Positions 11,861 through 24,299 of a DNA stretch of 64,000 nucleotides are shown in pieces. Below the pieces are notes generated by a model. It saw only the letters and a list, made by a program, of their open reading frames with translations, did not search any database and was not told where the DNA came from. The position numbers were made by a program, and so were the translations under genes. Source of the stretch: Eretmocerus hayati (Eukaryota; Arthropoda; Insecta; Hymenoptera; Aphelinidae). Location of the stretch: the NCBI GenBank assembly GCA_029851415.1, contig CM056742.1, positions 149,735,121 to 149,799,120 of the forward strand. Reading direction: 5' to 3'. How positions within the stretch are numbered: position 1 is the stretch's first letter; each line of letters begins with the position of its first letter.

Positions 11861-14800
11861 TAACGCCGTGTGTATAAACGCACTTGGATAAGTCTGCCCC
11901 AGTCTATAACTCCTTGAGGGCACACACGTGTGCAGATATCTGAGCAGCTGAGAAGAGTCAGAAACGCCCATCGCGAATCGAGAAACTGACTTCTGATGCT
12001 CGGGCTTCTGCTTCTGGCTTGCTACCGGGAGACGATGATGGTTTCTCTCATTCTCTCTTCTCTGTGCCTTTGGTCGGTTCCTCTTGCTCAACTTTTATGC
12101 TGGGGCTTGTTGGACAGTGCAGTGAACTTGGCAAGAAATCCAAGGTTGCCACACCACAACTTGATGATCTAGTTTCTCTCCTCCACAGCATAAGCCGGAA
12201 GATGATAATATTCGTTATTATGCCTCCTCACTCATCATCTCCGTCCAACAAAATCAGCCCTCCATTATGTACATCCTAATATGATTTCTTCAGTTGAGTT
12301 ACAAACCGGCCTTTGATGTTTCTCTGTCTTCCTCGGACTCACTTTAAAATAATCGGTTTTTCGGGTGGCCATTTGTTTGATTACGTTCAGGAAGACGAGT
12401 GGTACGAAGAAGCTTGTGGATGCTGAATGAGCAACAAATACAATCTCTGACGTGGTCACGCTTGGATTTAGATTTCAAGTCGTTTGTCGATGCTAAAAAT
12501 GTGAATTAGTGAAACTAAAAATAGCTTTTGCAGTTGAACCCCGCTATACGAATCACAAATATCCGTTTTGAAGACTGGAATGATTGAGAAATGCTTGTAC
12601 TTTTTTCTCAATCCGGCGCTATCCTGGCGATTCTCTTAGGAGTCATCAGAGGTTGTGTCCAGCATTCGCATCACAATATTCAAATTGATTCAGTTTTTTC
12701 CTCATCAAGTTAGTCTAGAGAGATAGAATGATGATGATTGAATAGGTAACCATAAACAGATACGATAGAGTGAAAAATAGCAAGATTCTTAATCCACTGA
12801 ATGAATTATTCATGCGTCATAGGTCATGGAACTCTTTACCAGCTCATCATAAGAATAAATCCCCAAGGGCTGGGGAGTTTCCTGAAGATATTCGTGATCT
12901 ATTTTGCACAAAATTCCAAGTCAACTCCTCAGAGAACTGACCAAAGTGAGAATTTTTACATCAGGGACAGAAGACAGAATCAAATTCTACACTGCTTTCT
13001 CAAATTGAGTTAGATCGTGCAAACTTACTCGATGGGGTAGAAATAATCTCGGAAATGATGAATGGACTCGCGAATCCCATCTATACTGTATACTTATAAT
13101 GAAGACGAAATCAAAAGGATGGATCAACTGGTCATGACCAGATCATTGCTGTATGGCTCATCAAAACTGCCGTTAGATTTTATTCTATCAGGAAGAGACA
13201 AGACGTAATCTCATTGATCAGACTCAAAGTCTTGTTAAAGTTTCATCTCAATTATTAATCTCCCAGAGTTTCGGGTATTTCTTGAAATTCAGCTGTAATT
13301 TCTCTTGATTCGTACTCTTTCTAACAACTCTTGGACAAATTCATTCTCGAGAGGCAGCAATGATCACCTGACAAGATATTATGCACAATTTATGAGCGGA
13401 AGTGAACAGGATGAGTAAGATAAATTTACTGTACACAATCGTGCTCATAGTTCCACAAAAATTAGTATACATGAATTAAGAAAACTAACATCATTGCCTC
13501 CACGGATCTTCTCAGACTCTCACTGGTCGAGCATGAAAGATTGTAGATTTTGTAATTGATTGTTTGACCTAATTACTTTCAACATATAGCGAAGGACTTC
13601 GACTATTCAGAAAAAGTCATACCCCCTGCGCCTGTTCCCGGGCATAGGAATATTCAATCTTTCCATCGTTTCGCATTCTACCCTATGATCTCTGATCCCC
13701 GAGTATGCTCTTCTCCAATCCTGAATGGGTGTCACCCTATAATATCCATGCGAGTCAATCAGGCTTCTCATTTGAAATACTGCGACATTGAGATGAGATT
13801 ATCCCAATTTTACGAGTGTTTGTATGTAGCCGTATGTATTCGTGAAACGAATCGTTAACAACTAAGAAAGAGTTTCCATCCATATTGTGAGATTCTCATA
13901 CATCATCGTAAAATTATCAAACGTCATAATATTCCAAACCACCAGACTTTTATGGGTAGTTGGCATTCCAAATGACTGACAATCTGAGGCTCTTATTCGA
14001 CATAACTCAGCCCAAAATGTATGTATGAATGAATATGAAAGAAGACATCAAAATCACCCAAACAGATAATCTTAACTACATTCTTTATCGCCATGACTGA
14101 TGTTATATGCTATCAAAACGTAATCCTGTGATGCCACAACAATTTCTTTGTTAATGACTGAATCTCATAAAAAATACACTAGTTTACAAGCTAGGAAATG
14201 TATAGCCCAAATCGAATCACAAAGAAATACGTATTTCTCTTCAAAGGTTATATATTCAACATTAAATTATTTTTAAATCATACCAAAATGACGAATAGTG
14301 ATGAATGCATGAGCTTTTACTCTAAACCGAGCTCTAAATCCATTGCTGACTCGATCAAAATATTTTTTACGTCAAAATTGACCACAGGCATGTATATAGA
14401 TGCATAGTATGTAGCTGTTATTGATGAACCACAAAAGAATGATGTCAAAAATGTTGAGCGTCTTCGAATTCAGCCTCGAGGTATTCATGATTATGCATAG
14501 ACGCTATGATCAATGAAGTCGAAAGGGCTGTGAGGTGCAATCTGTCGAAACGAATCAAGATGCATTAACAATTGCATTATCATAGATGATTCATCGTGTT
14601 CGTCTAGATTCGAAGACAATTTCAAAAAGAATAAAAACCAAATGGATGTGAGCCAAGAGAACACATTTTTTACTCATGAGAGAGCAAATTTTTTGCGGGT
14701 GCAGCCAAGGGCGCGCCAGTGTATTTTTGACTCTGAGCGCGTGACAACAAGAAATGGCTGGAACTCAAGTATGAAAAAGATGCAACGGCAAATAAAAGTG

Positions 14801-16074
14801 GAATATTTCTAACACTTGAAGATGAGATTTTAAACCATTGTCATTTCATTTGGTAGTTGAGGAACCAGTGGATGCAAGCAAGAATAGAGCGAAACACAAT
14901 CAATTTTTTTTCAACACTGAACTGAGTTTGTTGCATTGACATATATTTTAGAAAGTATTCTACAAAGATTGTTTTTGTGTATTTTTTTACGAAAAATATC
15001 AAAATGTTTTGCTTCGCCAGCCTACATATAATAGCAGACTACTACCGGGTTGAGGATAGTTTGCATTGAATAACAGAATTTTTAATGCATGATTTGCATA
15101 TCTTTTGGCAAAAATGACAAAATCCATTATTTACGTTCTCCAGGGGCTTACAAGGTTTTACGAGTCGAGAAAAGAACAAAAAGTCCTGACGTGCAGCTTC
15201 CTCTACAAAATTGCGTGAGTTTCCTTTAGTATCATCTATTGAAATCTTTTCAATGACACTCCGAGGTCATAATTTTTCAAACAGGACAAATCCTAGTGTT
15301 GAGGTATAGTAAGCAAACCCCCCTGTTATGAAGTCTACGACTTGCCATAAACTTTTGGCTACTTGAAAAGAAGATTGTTCAACCTGTTAGACAGGTCGAG
15401 GTTTCAATAATGCTACAGTCGATGAAGCCTTGATATAGAAGTGTCTCCAATCTTGTCTGCCGTGTCTTTTGTCGAATACATGGCGTTTGGCGCCTGCAGG
15501 GGGCTCGTCTTGTCAGCAGGAGGTGTCCAATTCTTATACATCAAAAGAGTCAAGACAATAGGAAAACCTGTTTTTGACCAAACGCAAAACAACAATAGAA
15601 AGTAGATAACGAGACGGTTCAACCTCGTGAATCTTCCTTAGATTTTAGGTACATAACAATCTGTCTAGCCACAACAGTATTAGAAATACAAGAACGTCAA
15701 CCGGAAAAGCTGCTCTCGCTACTGTTTCTTTTACTTCTTACAAGAGATTATTTCCGATGTCATGTATAGCAGCAATCTCTCGCATCAATTGATCAGAAGA
15801 GACAGATTTTCAAGGTAAATGTGTCAAGTTAACGATGCAAAGAGATACTTCTTTTTTTATAATCTTGAAAAACATGAATGGAAATTCGATGAGGTCTAAA
15901 TCGAAAGTCGAAAGCGATTAATAGTAAATTACTCTCTCGCTTGATGATCAAACGATGTTATTTATTTATCGTGTGAAACGAGCCGAGAGCGTGCAATAGG
16001 TACTAATCGACGAAAGATTATCCTGTCATCTCATTCACGTGGATTAAATATTCTACATCGCGAGATAAAAGGAA

Positions 16075-16075
<1 letters not shown>
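11861..16075. other. Non-coding stretch, nothing recognised
   Basis: AT-rich, with only short open frames on both strands. No inverted-repeat ends, tRNA boxes or tandem arrays were seen. Confidence 0.5.

Positions 16076-16076
<1 letters not shown>

Positions 16077-16115
<39 letters not shown>
16077..16115. repeat. (AT)n microsatellite
   Basis: About 38 bases of uninterrupted alternating A and T. Confidence 0.95.
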
Positions 16116-16118
<3 letters not shown>

Positions 16119-16775
16119 TGATCTGCAGTACAGGCCATTAAATAGGATTAATTTGCAAGGATATTGACCATAAGAGTTGCATACATGAATAAAAGAACGG
16201 GAATGTGTTATCGTCGCAGAAATCGTTCGAACGTCGTGAAATATAACTGCACGACGACGACGAAAAATAAGAAGATCCAGGAGACTCCGGAGAGGTATAT
16301 TAAGAATAACTCGACTGGAGATTTACATGCAGAAGCGAAAAAAGCAAAAATCACTCGATCACTCTACATTTTCACATCGTCGAGTCCAAAAAGTGTTTCT
16401 CACCTTGAATTTTCCCAGAATAACAGGGTCACACAGTGTGACTCGTTGTGAGACCATACACACGCAACTCATTCATTCGTTTCAGAAAGAAAAAGACCTT
16501 ATAGTATGGTAGTATACTACATTCCACTCCAAAAATGATGCTGGGTTCCCTAAGGACTATATACCCCTCGGGACCATTATTTTGCATTGGCGCCCCGCGT
16601 GCCTTTCGGGGGCCCCCTATTGTATTATTACACACCTGAAAATCCAGGCGCTACCACCATACTAATACAGCATCGCAGAGCCCAGTCACCACAAATGAAA
16701 GAATAAAAAAAACTCCACCCTACTCAGGAGCAAGGCTGCCTGGAGGACGACGTCGAGACTCTTGTAATAAGACCT

Positions 16776-17107
16776 TATATATACCGCGCGCAGGAAGAAG
16801 TGCCCAGAAAAGTATTACTTATAAGGGAGAACCCTTGGGAATTTGCTTGGTTGCTTTCGTTGACGATTCGCGAGCCAAATTCAGCCTCCGCAAGCCTTTC
16901 TCGCACCTTTCTCTTTAGGGGGTCCCTCCCAGCCTATATACATGTACATATAGTTCTTGGCGCGAAATTTGAACTTGGGACTGGCTGCCTGGCGTTAGCG
17001 AACGATTACAATCGAACAAAGGCTGAAATGCGAATGCGCGCCCTCCACGATCATGGTGCGTTGTTCACCGCACTCATCGATACACCTTGCCGGGGAACCA
17101 TCACAGG
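16776..17107 (+). promoter_or_regulatory. Weak candidate promoter and untranslated first exon
   Basis: TATATATA at 16776-16783 stands in a locally GC-richer, CpG-containing patch. An open frame of 103 codons begins at 16800 with a non-ATG codon and stops at 17111, just past a consensus donor, CACAGG before GTAAGT (GT at 17108). TATA, a 300-base exon-sized block and a strong donor would suit a first exon whose partners lie far downstream. The peptide is not recognised and no acceptor could be paired, so this is a guess. Confidence 0.2.
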
Positions 17108-18263
17108 GTAAGTAAAAGATGCCCTGGAGTATTAGTTGATACATACGAGGAAACTGGTTTTTTCGAGGAGTCGGTATTTGCTCGGGTATTTGTAAGTGTA
17201 TGTGAGTGTGTTGTATTTCTGCTACGGCTGGTGGTGGTGTGCGATTTTTTTCTTTCGTTTTTCGGGAGAAACTTGCGTCAGCGCGAAGACCATCAAGGCG
17301 CGAGGAAGAGTCTGTAAGTAAAGTATCGAACAGGCTGGTTGGGTCTCTCTGCATGTCGTTTTTTGGGACTCGTTTCGCGCCCGAGCATGGTTAGACACAT
17401 TGGAACACCGGATGAGACTTGGAAACTTTTTGACACGCGTTGTTGTTTCGCGTGTCCTCTCTTACCCAAAGTGGCGAGCGGGTGGATCATGAGTTATATA
17501 TCGTCCTGACAGACTCAAAGTGCGTGAAATTGAGTTTTATGAACTGGCATAGGCTGTATTTCAAACTTTATAGATTCTACACCGCGTGACTGAAAAATAT
17601 TGGCATCGATGCTGATGGTGCCTCTGCTTTGGCTACATTCGTAATTTTCACACAAGTGACTTTTTGACAGGCGCGTGGCAAGTTTTGGAATTTGTTGTAC
17701 GTCAGAACCGTCAGAAGGTTGTAAGAAGAATGTGCCAGGTGAGAGTTGGATGTTGAATGTCACTCTTGTGAAGCGTGAGTAGTGCCGAAACAGGATTTGA
17801 AGTAAATGTGAAGGAAGGTGAAGTTTAATTTATTTTTTTGAGGGATATGCGGGTTGATCGAAAATAACACATCTTGACAGTTGGAGTCTCGAAGTTAAAA
17901 TTAACTCTCAACCTTGAACAGGATAAGCAACTTTTCTTATCTTCGTACACGCTTGAAAGAATTTAAAAAGACAAGAGCCCTCATTCGTGAGTAAGGTACT
18001 CGGTTCTCTTCACTTCGGTTTGATCAAGAAGGCGTTTATAATGAAGACTAAGATTGCCAAGAAGAGATTAATTTTGAAGTATTGCATCCCGAACCTGCCA
18101 CTTGAATTTATCATAAATATCTTATGCGGACAGGTTGGTCAGATTGATTTTTTCCGTCCTGGACAAGATGAATCATCGCTTCGGACAGATCCTGTTGGCC
18201 AATCACACACTTCTCGCTTCAAGAACGATAAGAATAATGAATGCGGCCCCGAAAATTTTTTTT

Positions 18264-18347
18264 CCCATCTTCATTCACGAGTGAATATTCCGACTTCTTC
18301 TGGTCCCCATCTTCATTCACGAGTGAATATCCCGACTTCTTCTGGTT
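18264..18347. repeat. 42-bp tandem repeat, two copies
   Basis: Two nearly identical 42-base units. Each contains the short palindrome ATTCACGAGTGAAT. Because 42 is a multiple of three, the unit reads as a 14-residue peptide repeat in the open frames on both strands, but no gene context supports translation. Confidence 0.85.
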
Positions 18348-19080
18348 ATGTCTCCTCGATCTTCGTTTCATATAATACCATTCAAAAAATTTTTTTTTCG
18401 TGAAACCGGGACGAACATTTTTCCAACTAATACTCAAGATACGAGACTTTTTTCCAGTCATACACGAAACAAATTCATGCCGGGATATACGGGGACCTAA
18501 ACAAAAATAATCAAGTCCAAATAAGACAATGAAAAAGAAGAAAGAAATCAAAAAGACTTACAATCAATGATTGCCAAATGAAACAAGATAATTGTAAAAC
18601 ATTTGCTGAAAATTTTTGGTATTTTTTTTATGAGGAAAATAATTGTAAAAAAAAAGAAGGGGTCTGAGCTGCGGCTATGTTGATTTCAATCAACAGAGGT
18701 TCAAAAGACTCGCAAAAATTCAAGTGTCTCGACGGGAAACCATACAAACTTAGTTTCCTGGATTGAAAAAGATTCGAAAGAATGCGAGACAGTCACAAAA
18801 CTAACTCTCAATGAGAAAATTTTCCAGACAGTCTGAGTCCAAAAGGATTATAGAGATCAGAAAGATAATCTCTGCACTCAAAATATCTGATGCGCGCGAG
18901 ATGAAAACTCTGGGCCCATCAAAACAGAAATGAAATTCTTTGGTAACCCCAACTGATTTTACATGAGCATTGATGAATGAAATCATAGACATTCAAAGCT
19001 CGTCCCAAACGTGACGATTTATCGAAAAAAATTCTACTGTGCGATACAAATTGGACTTGAAAGAATTAAATTTGTTCACC

Positions 19081-19165
19081 TGGGGTTCGAATGTCTGCCG
19101 GCACCAATGCGAATTTTCATAAGTGCTTTTCAGTGGTTTCGGTGGTTCGGAACCTACCTTCAAGT
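19081..19165 (+). mobile_element. 5'-truncated tRNA-derived SINE remnant
   Basis: A box B-like GGGTTCGAATG near 19083 is followed by CTGCCGGCACCA. Then comes CAGTGGTTTCGGTGGTTCGG (19131-19150), which recurs in the same order, inverted, at 48979-49103. Box A is absent, so the copy is truncated at its 5' side. The 3' limit is uncertain. Confidence 0.55.
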
Positions 19166-21246
19166 GTAGGTCCCGCAGAATAACCTCGAAAAGAGGTTGA
19201 AAAATGCGTTAATGAAAAAAAAAATTTGTTCACGATCCGAAAATCCGACTAAATCTCTCTCGACTCGCGCCAAACGATTGAATCCCAAGTGTGCGTGTAA
19301 TCGGCACAGGTGGAGTATTCAATTAGAGTATAACAGTATCAGCGTCGTTGCACTAGAATTACGCACTTGGCAAAGAGATTTGCTTCTCGTGCGCACGACA
19401 CACGAATTACAAGGATGATTTTGAACGATTAGTCGTCTCGAAACAAGATCCCATCTGGTATTCACTTCGCCTCCGGGGGGACAGGCGACACGCATCACCG
19501 GCATTCTTGCCAAAATATTTGGCGCGAAATTTTGAATTTAAATAAAACCAGAACGATCGATTATATGATCTAAACCATCGATTAATTCAACAACAAATTC
19601 ATAGGGTATCAATTTACATTAGTTGGTGCGAAGGAAGGAACACTTATAATCGTGCCAGTGTTAGCAGAAAAAAAAGAGCGGGAAACGAGAACAAGTGCCG
19701 CGGCAAGATGTGTAGTAAAATAATAACAGGTAGGGTACAATAAAAAGTCTTGGTGGCTGCTAATCTAAACATCGACAGGGCCAATTTGGCGGGTGATGCA
19801 CGATAGCAGCAATTTTGGCAGCGGCGGCTCCTCATCCCATAAAGAAGAAATCTCAAACTACCTGGAGGGCGGGCGTGCTCATATTCATCAAACACTCACA
19901 CTACTTTGAAAACATCAGAAAGAGACAGAGAGTTAAAAGCAAAGGGCGCTTATTCGGACACGCAATATTCAAGAAGCATCGTCGACGTCGTCGTCGCCAC
20001 CACACGGTCAGCGAATTCATTTTCATATTTTACAGCTTCTGTTTCGTGGCCAGTTGATGCCTTTTTTTTTAAATTCTCTAAGATGAAGGGCGCGCGCGTG
20101 TTTCGCCTTAGGGCCTTACTTCATATATGTATTTTGGGCCCCACCGCGTGTTTCGCGAACCCAGAAATCATCATCTCACATAGGGGAAATTAAGGGCGAC
20201 TCTTTTTTATGGTGGATTATGCGAATACAGCTTCAAGGGCTTCCGGCAGCCTCAGGGCACACATGTATGCTTCTGTCGTCTTTGGGTTATGTGTTAGTAG
20301 ATGCTCTCATTCACCTGGACACGCTCGATAAAATGGGGAATTATCAGTCACCCGGTGAGATAATGGGGATCTATATGTGGGCTCTGTGCATTTATACGAC
20401 GAGGCGAGAGATTCTGTAATATGTAAGGGGGAATCTTGATAATTCCATATGAGAGCGGCGAAGATACCTTGTTCTCTCTTGTATACTGGAGTTTCAGGGG
20501 GGTATTATGATGGTGCAGAGCTGCCGCCGCCAGGATGATGATTTTGAGAGGCGCCTACACAGAGAGTAGGAAAACTACGTCTCGTTGAGCCGATGAGGAG
20601 GCGTGGACGAGGAGCGCTGAGCTTTGATCCTGTTTATTCGGGATGATGGTGCATGAGCCGCGGGCGCCGAGATATGGATATAACCAAAGAGGGTGTTCAC
20701 CATGCAGATCATTTTCAGGTGGGTATATAAATTGGGGTATGTGTGGGACGTAATATGTGCGATGCAGTTATATTGTGCCGCCGTGAGGTGAGTTTTGGCG
20801 CCTGGTTAAGTTTTATAGGATTTGAACATTGTGGAAGGAAAGAAGATTGCCTCCAATGAGGTGTGGATAAACAGCGTTGGATTTCATTAGAAAGGGTATG
20901 AAAAGGTGGGCTTTGGTCTACGACCAGTATATGAAGAGCCGGAACTTCAATGGTAAAAGATGAATGGCATAAAAGATGACAAGTTACGAGGAATTGATTT
21001 CTACCTTGAGACGTGAGATCTAGGTTTAGGTTGATGTCTTTTTTTCGATGTGACATTCAATGGTCGGAGTTGATGGTTTGAATGAAGTGAATTCTGACAT
21101 TTGATGTTTTACTAGACTATTGATGAAATTTTCTGGAATTCTGGTAGCTTGAATAGTTTAAATGAAACCCGATTTTTGATACGGTATTAGTGATTATTGT
21201 ATCCGAAGTAGCTCAGACAGTTTGTTGTTAGCAGTTGAAGTTATTT

Positions 21247-21873
21247 GTATTGTATTTGTTTTTCCAACGTACACTCTCTCGAGTTTTTACATGTTACCCC
21301 CACCGCCTTGGCGTGGAGGCCATTGTCATTTTTCCAGATTTAGTAATTTTTTCAGTTTTTAGTCATTTTTCCAATCTTTTCCTATCAGGTGAGTGCGAAC
21401 TTTCGAGCGGACTCTTTCAGAGAGTTGCTACGAGAATTCAAGCACCACCGCGGCGTATTTCGAGCACGGTCTGCACTTCTTTGCAGGCCCATATTCTGCA
21501 CCGCCTTGATCAGACTAGACAAGTATATCAGTGGTCCCATCAATTCTATGCCAGCCATTCGGTCCCTCCGCTGAAACTTCTGGACTGTCAATGACAGTCA
21601 TAGCGAAGTTCAACGCTCGACACGGTTGCGGGAGAACACCACCAACCCTTATCGAAGCCCAATCGTTCTTTCGAAATTTTGGCCGAGCGCTCAGCACTCA
21701 AGGCATTTTATTATTTTTTTTTGTCGGAGCGCAAGGATTCGTGTTCGCGATTGAGTTACTCGGAAAAAAATCCCAAGTGACCCGACCGGGATTCGAACCC
21801 ACGCCCCCTCGGGCACATTGTTTCAGCCCGCTCAAGGCACAAAGCCTCTACCGACTAAGCCAATGGACGCTCT
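21247..21873 (-). mobile_element. Long tRNA-headed retroposon (SINE-like) with 15-bp target duplication
   Basis: Read on the minus strand, the head has a pol III box A (TGGCTTAGTCGG, 21851-21862) and a box B (GGTTCGAATCC, 21789-21799) about 52 bases apart. The body runs about 530 bases further and the 3' end is A-rich (..GGAAAAACAAATACAATAC). The element is framed by an exact 15-base duplication, CAGTTGAAGTTATTT, at 21232-21246 and 21874-21888. This identifies it as a retroposed unit, not a functional tRNA gene. At about 627 bases it is long for a SINE. Open frames of 60-126 codons inside overlap each other and match nothing I recognise. LINE machinery in trans would be required (established for SINEs). 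Confidence 0.8.
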
Positions 21874-23423
21874 CAGTTGAAGTTATTTATTTCGACCAAT
21901 GGAAACATTAGAAATTTTGACAATATATGATCAAATTCAATTCTCACGTTCAAAATAAGTGACGGGCTTGTCAAATGCAAAACAGACTCAGAAAAAACTG
22001 ACCATTCGTGAAAAAATTAAGAATTGAATAAGATTCTTAGAAAATCGATGTTTCAAGAATATTAGTTGATCATCTTATGAAGGAAATAATTTATATGCTG
22101 ATCGAGATGCTAAGTTTTGATTTAAACTTTCCTGATTTCCCGCGACAGTTATACGAGTATTAGTTTTGAGAATCGAGATGAGGTTGCTGAAATATTGGCT
22201 CTGATTGTGAGCATAATTCACTGCAACGCACCGCTTTAAATTGGCCAAAGTACACGAGAAGTTCCAAAAGTCTCTAAGAATTCGGACTTTTTTGAGTGTG
22301 ATCCGCGAGTTTCATCGACCTTAAAAAGTATGAAAAATACTGCTCTGAAACATTTTTCTGAGCCGTACATACAGATATTAAATATAACCCAAATAAATTA
22401 TAATATCGTATCACCGATAGTTCCACGTTGAGAAATCCTGATGAACATATATAAATCATCATGATACGCAATCCGATCCATCGAGTGCTTTTCTATATGG
22501 TATGCTCCATCAATTTCAGTGACTGTACAAACTATACTAGAAGCTGCCGCGTTGATCTCGATATACTCACATGAGCTTCTGCTGTGCAAGATTGATTCTG
22601 CAATTAAAACAGTAGAACTCTTTGCACTAACTCGAATGAGGGGTCAATCTCTCTTCAAATACGCAAGCAATGCGGCAGCAGAAAGCTCGAGAGCAAAAGG
22701 GGTTTCAAACGAGAAACAAGTTTATGCCCACGAGAAGAAATTGCATGAGGAGGGTGGTGGTATGAGGGAAGCTGCTGACTTATAAATTATATCGTATGCA
22801 AGCGCATATTTCGTCGTGTCTCTATGTAACCTATAGACAAGGAGCATAAATGCAAGGTATGTGTTAACTAATCTTGACAACGCCGCTCTCATAGAGGGAC
22901 GACAAAAAGATGAATTGAAAGTGTATTGCTTTGGTGTGTGCTACCGGCTTTATATCAATGCTTGGTTATTTTCTTTATGTTTTGTGATGCTACTGGTAGA
23001 AATTATTATTATCATTACAGGTAGGATATCATCAAATGTCACGCGGACATTGAGTGAGAGAGAGCAGTTGAAACTAGCATCACAAAAAAAAAACAAAAAT
23101 GGTGGTGGTGGGAACAACAGACAGATGGGAAATTGTAGATACAGTCCATTATCAAAGCATTAGAAAAAACAAGAAGAATCACATCTAAAACAAAAAAAGC
23201 TGATAAGATATTCAGAGCTGTGATAAAGGTCGAAGATAGTTGCGCATGAGTCATGGTACAAGTGTCGATGGGTACAAGAAACATGTGGTCTCAGATACAT
23301 AAGTCACATGCACTGACAATGAAATATCAGAAGGCTTCCCATTCAAAATAGATACAAGTGTCTGGGAATGAAATTCAGAACTATGAAAAAAACCTTTTGC
23401 AAGTATTTTGATGAATTTCACTG

Positions 23424-23445
23424 AAAAAAAAAAAAAAAAAAAAAA
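23424..23445. repeat. Poly-A run of 22
   Basis: Uninterrupted A homopolymer. No SINE head or target duplication was identified next to it. Confidence 0.95.
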
Positions 23446-24246
23446 TTGTTTTGGCGAATGTGAAACTGATAGAGTACAAACCAGAAATAAAATCACACTG
23501 GAAATTGCTGTTGCAGAAACACGGGAAGATTTTTTAAAAAACAGTTGCTTTCATATCTCTGGAGTTCAGGATTTTAGTGCCTTTCTCCTCCCTCTCTCTT
23601 CACACATGTCTGGATGAAATCTGGAGACAAGATGAGAAATGGAAAAAAGATATGGCTAAACAAGAAAAAAAGAATCAGCAGTCTCATGGGGATTCCTGGT
23701 CTGCTTCAAATCTCTCCCATTCTTTTTCTCGCCTCTCTCAATCTTTCCTTCGCATATACACATTAATCCTCTTTTTCCACACACCATCGTATTCAATTTA
23801 TACCACATGCATTCACTTTTCTTGACCTCCAATTCACTCAATGCTATACATCCAGATCTCCAGACTTTCTGGATCTGATTTTTTCCTCATAATACCACAA
23901 AGAAATCCATACGATTTCAGAACCTGCAGGATTATTTTTCTACTAACAAACTTAGGGTGGCGAAGAAGAATAGAAGAAGAGACAAAAACATCAGGGAGGA
24001 GGAGGGACTAGAGCGGACTAGACTCTATATATTGACAGTGGAAGATGGAAGATCCCTTCGCACTTTTCATAGTGTTTGAGTTTGCTTTTCTGGGGTTCTC
24101 TGCTCTTTTGTAAATTTGAGCGGACGTGAACTTGGAATTCGGCGAAATAGCAGAAAAATACTATATATATATATATGAGAGGGCGTGAAAGAAAAGATGC
24201 ACTCCTCTTTTGTGGTGCAAAGTATTTCCAGGTAAATTTTAGCTCT

Positions 24247-24299
24247 CGTGTGTGTGTGTGTGTGTGTGTGTGCGTGTGCGTGTGCGCGCGCGCGCGCGC
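24247..24299. repeat. (GT)n(GC)n compound microsatellite
   Basis: About 25 bases of GT units pass through GTGC units into an uninterrupted GC tract. The whole is alternating purine-pyrimidine, a class of sequence known to favour Z-DNA. It lies close to a short (TA)n near 24162. Confidence 0.95.

Larger units (their letters stand above)
17110..21231. other. Non-coding stretch with a short tandem repeat and a SINE remnant
   Basis: Apart from the 42-bp repeat and the SINE fragment listed separately, only short open frames are seen. The composition is uneven, with GC-richer patches near 17.2-17.4 kb and 20.1-20.7 kb. Confidence 0.45.

Noticed and set aside
21789..21862. tRNA gene on the minus strand
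   Set aside because: Box A and box B are present, but a clean cloverleaf does not form, and the sequence is the head of a longer unit with a 15-base target duplication, so it is a retroposon head.
21531..21911. 126-codon open frame as a gene
   Set aside because: It crosses the retroposon's tRNA-like head, box motifs and target duplication.
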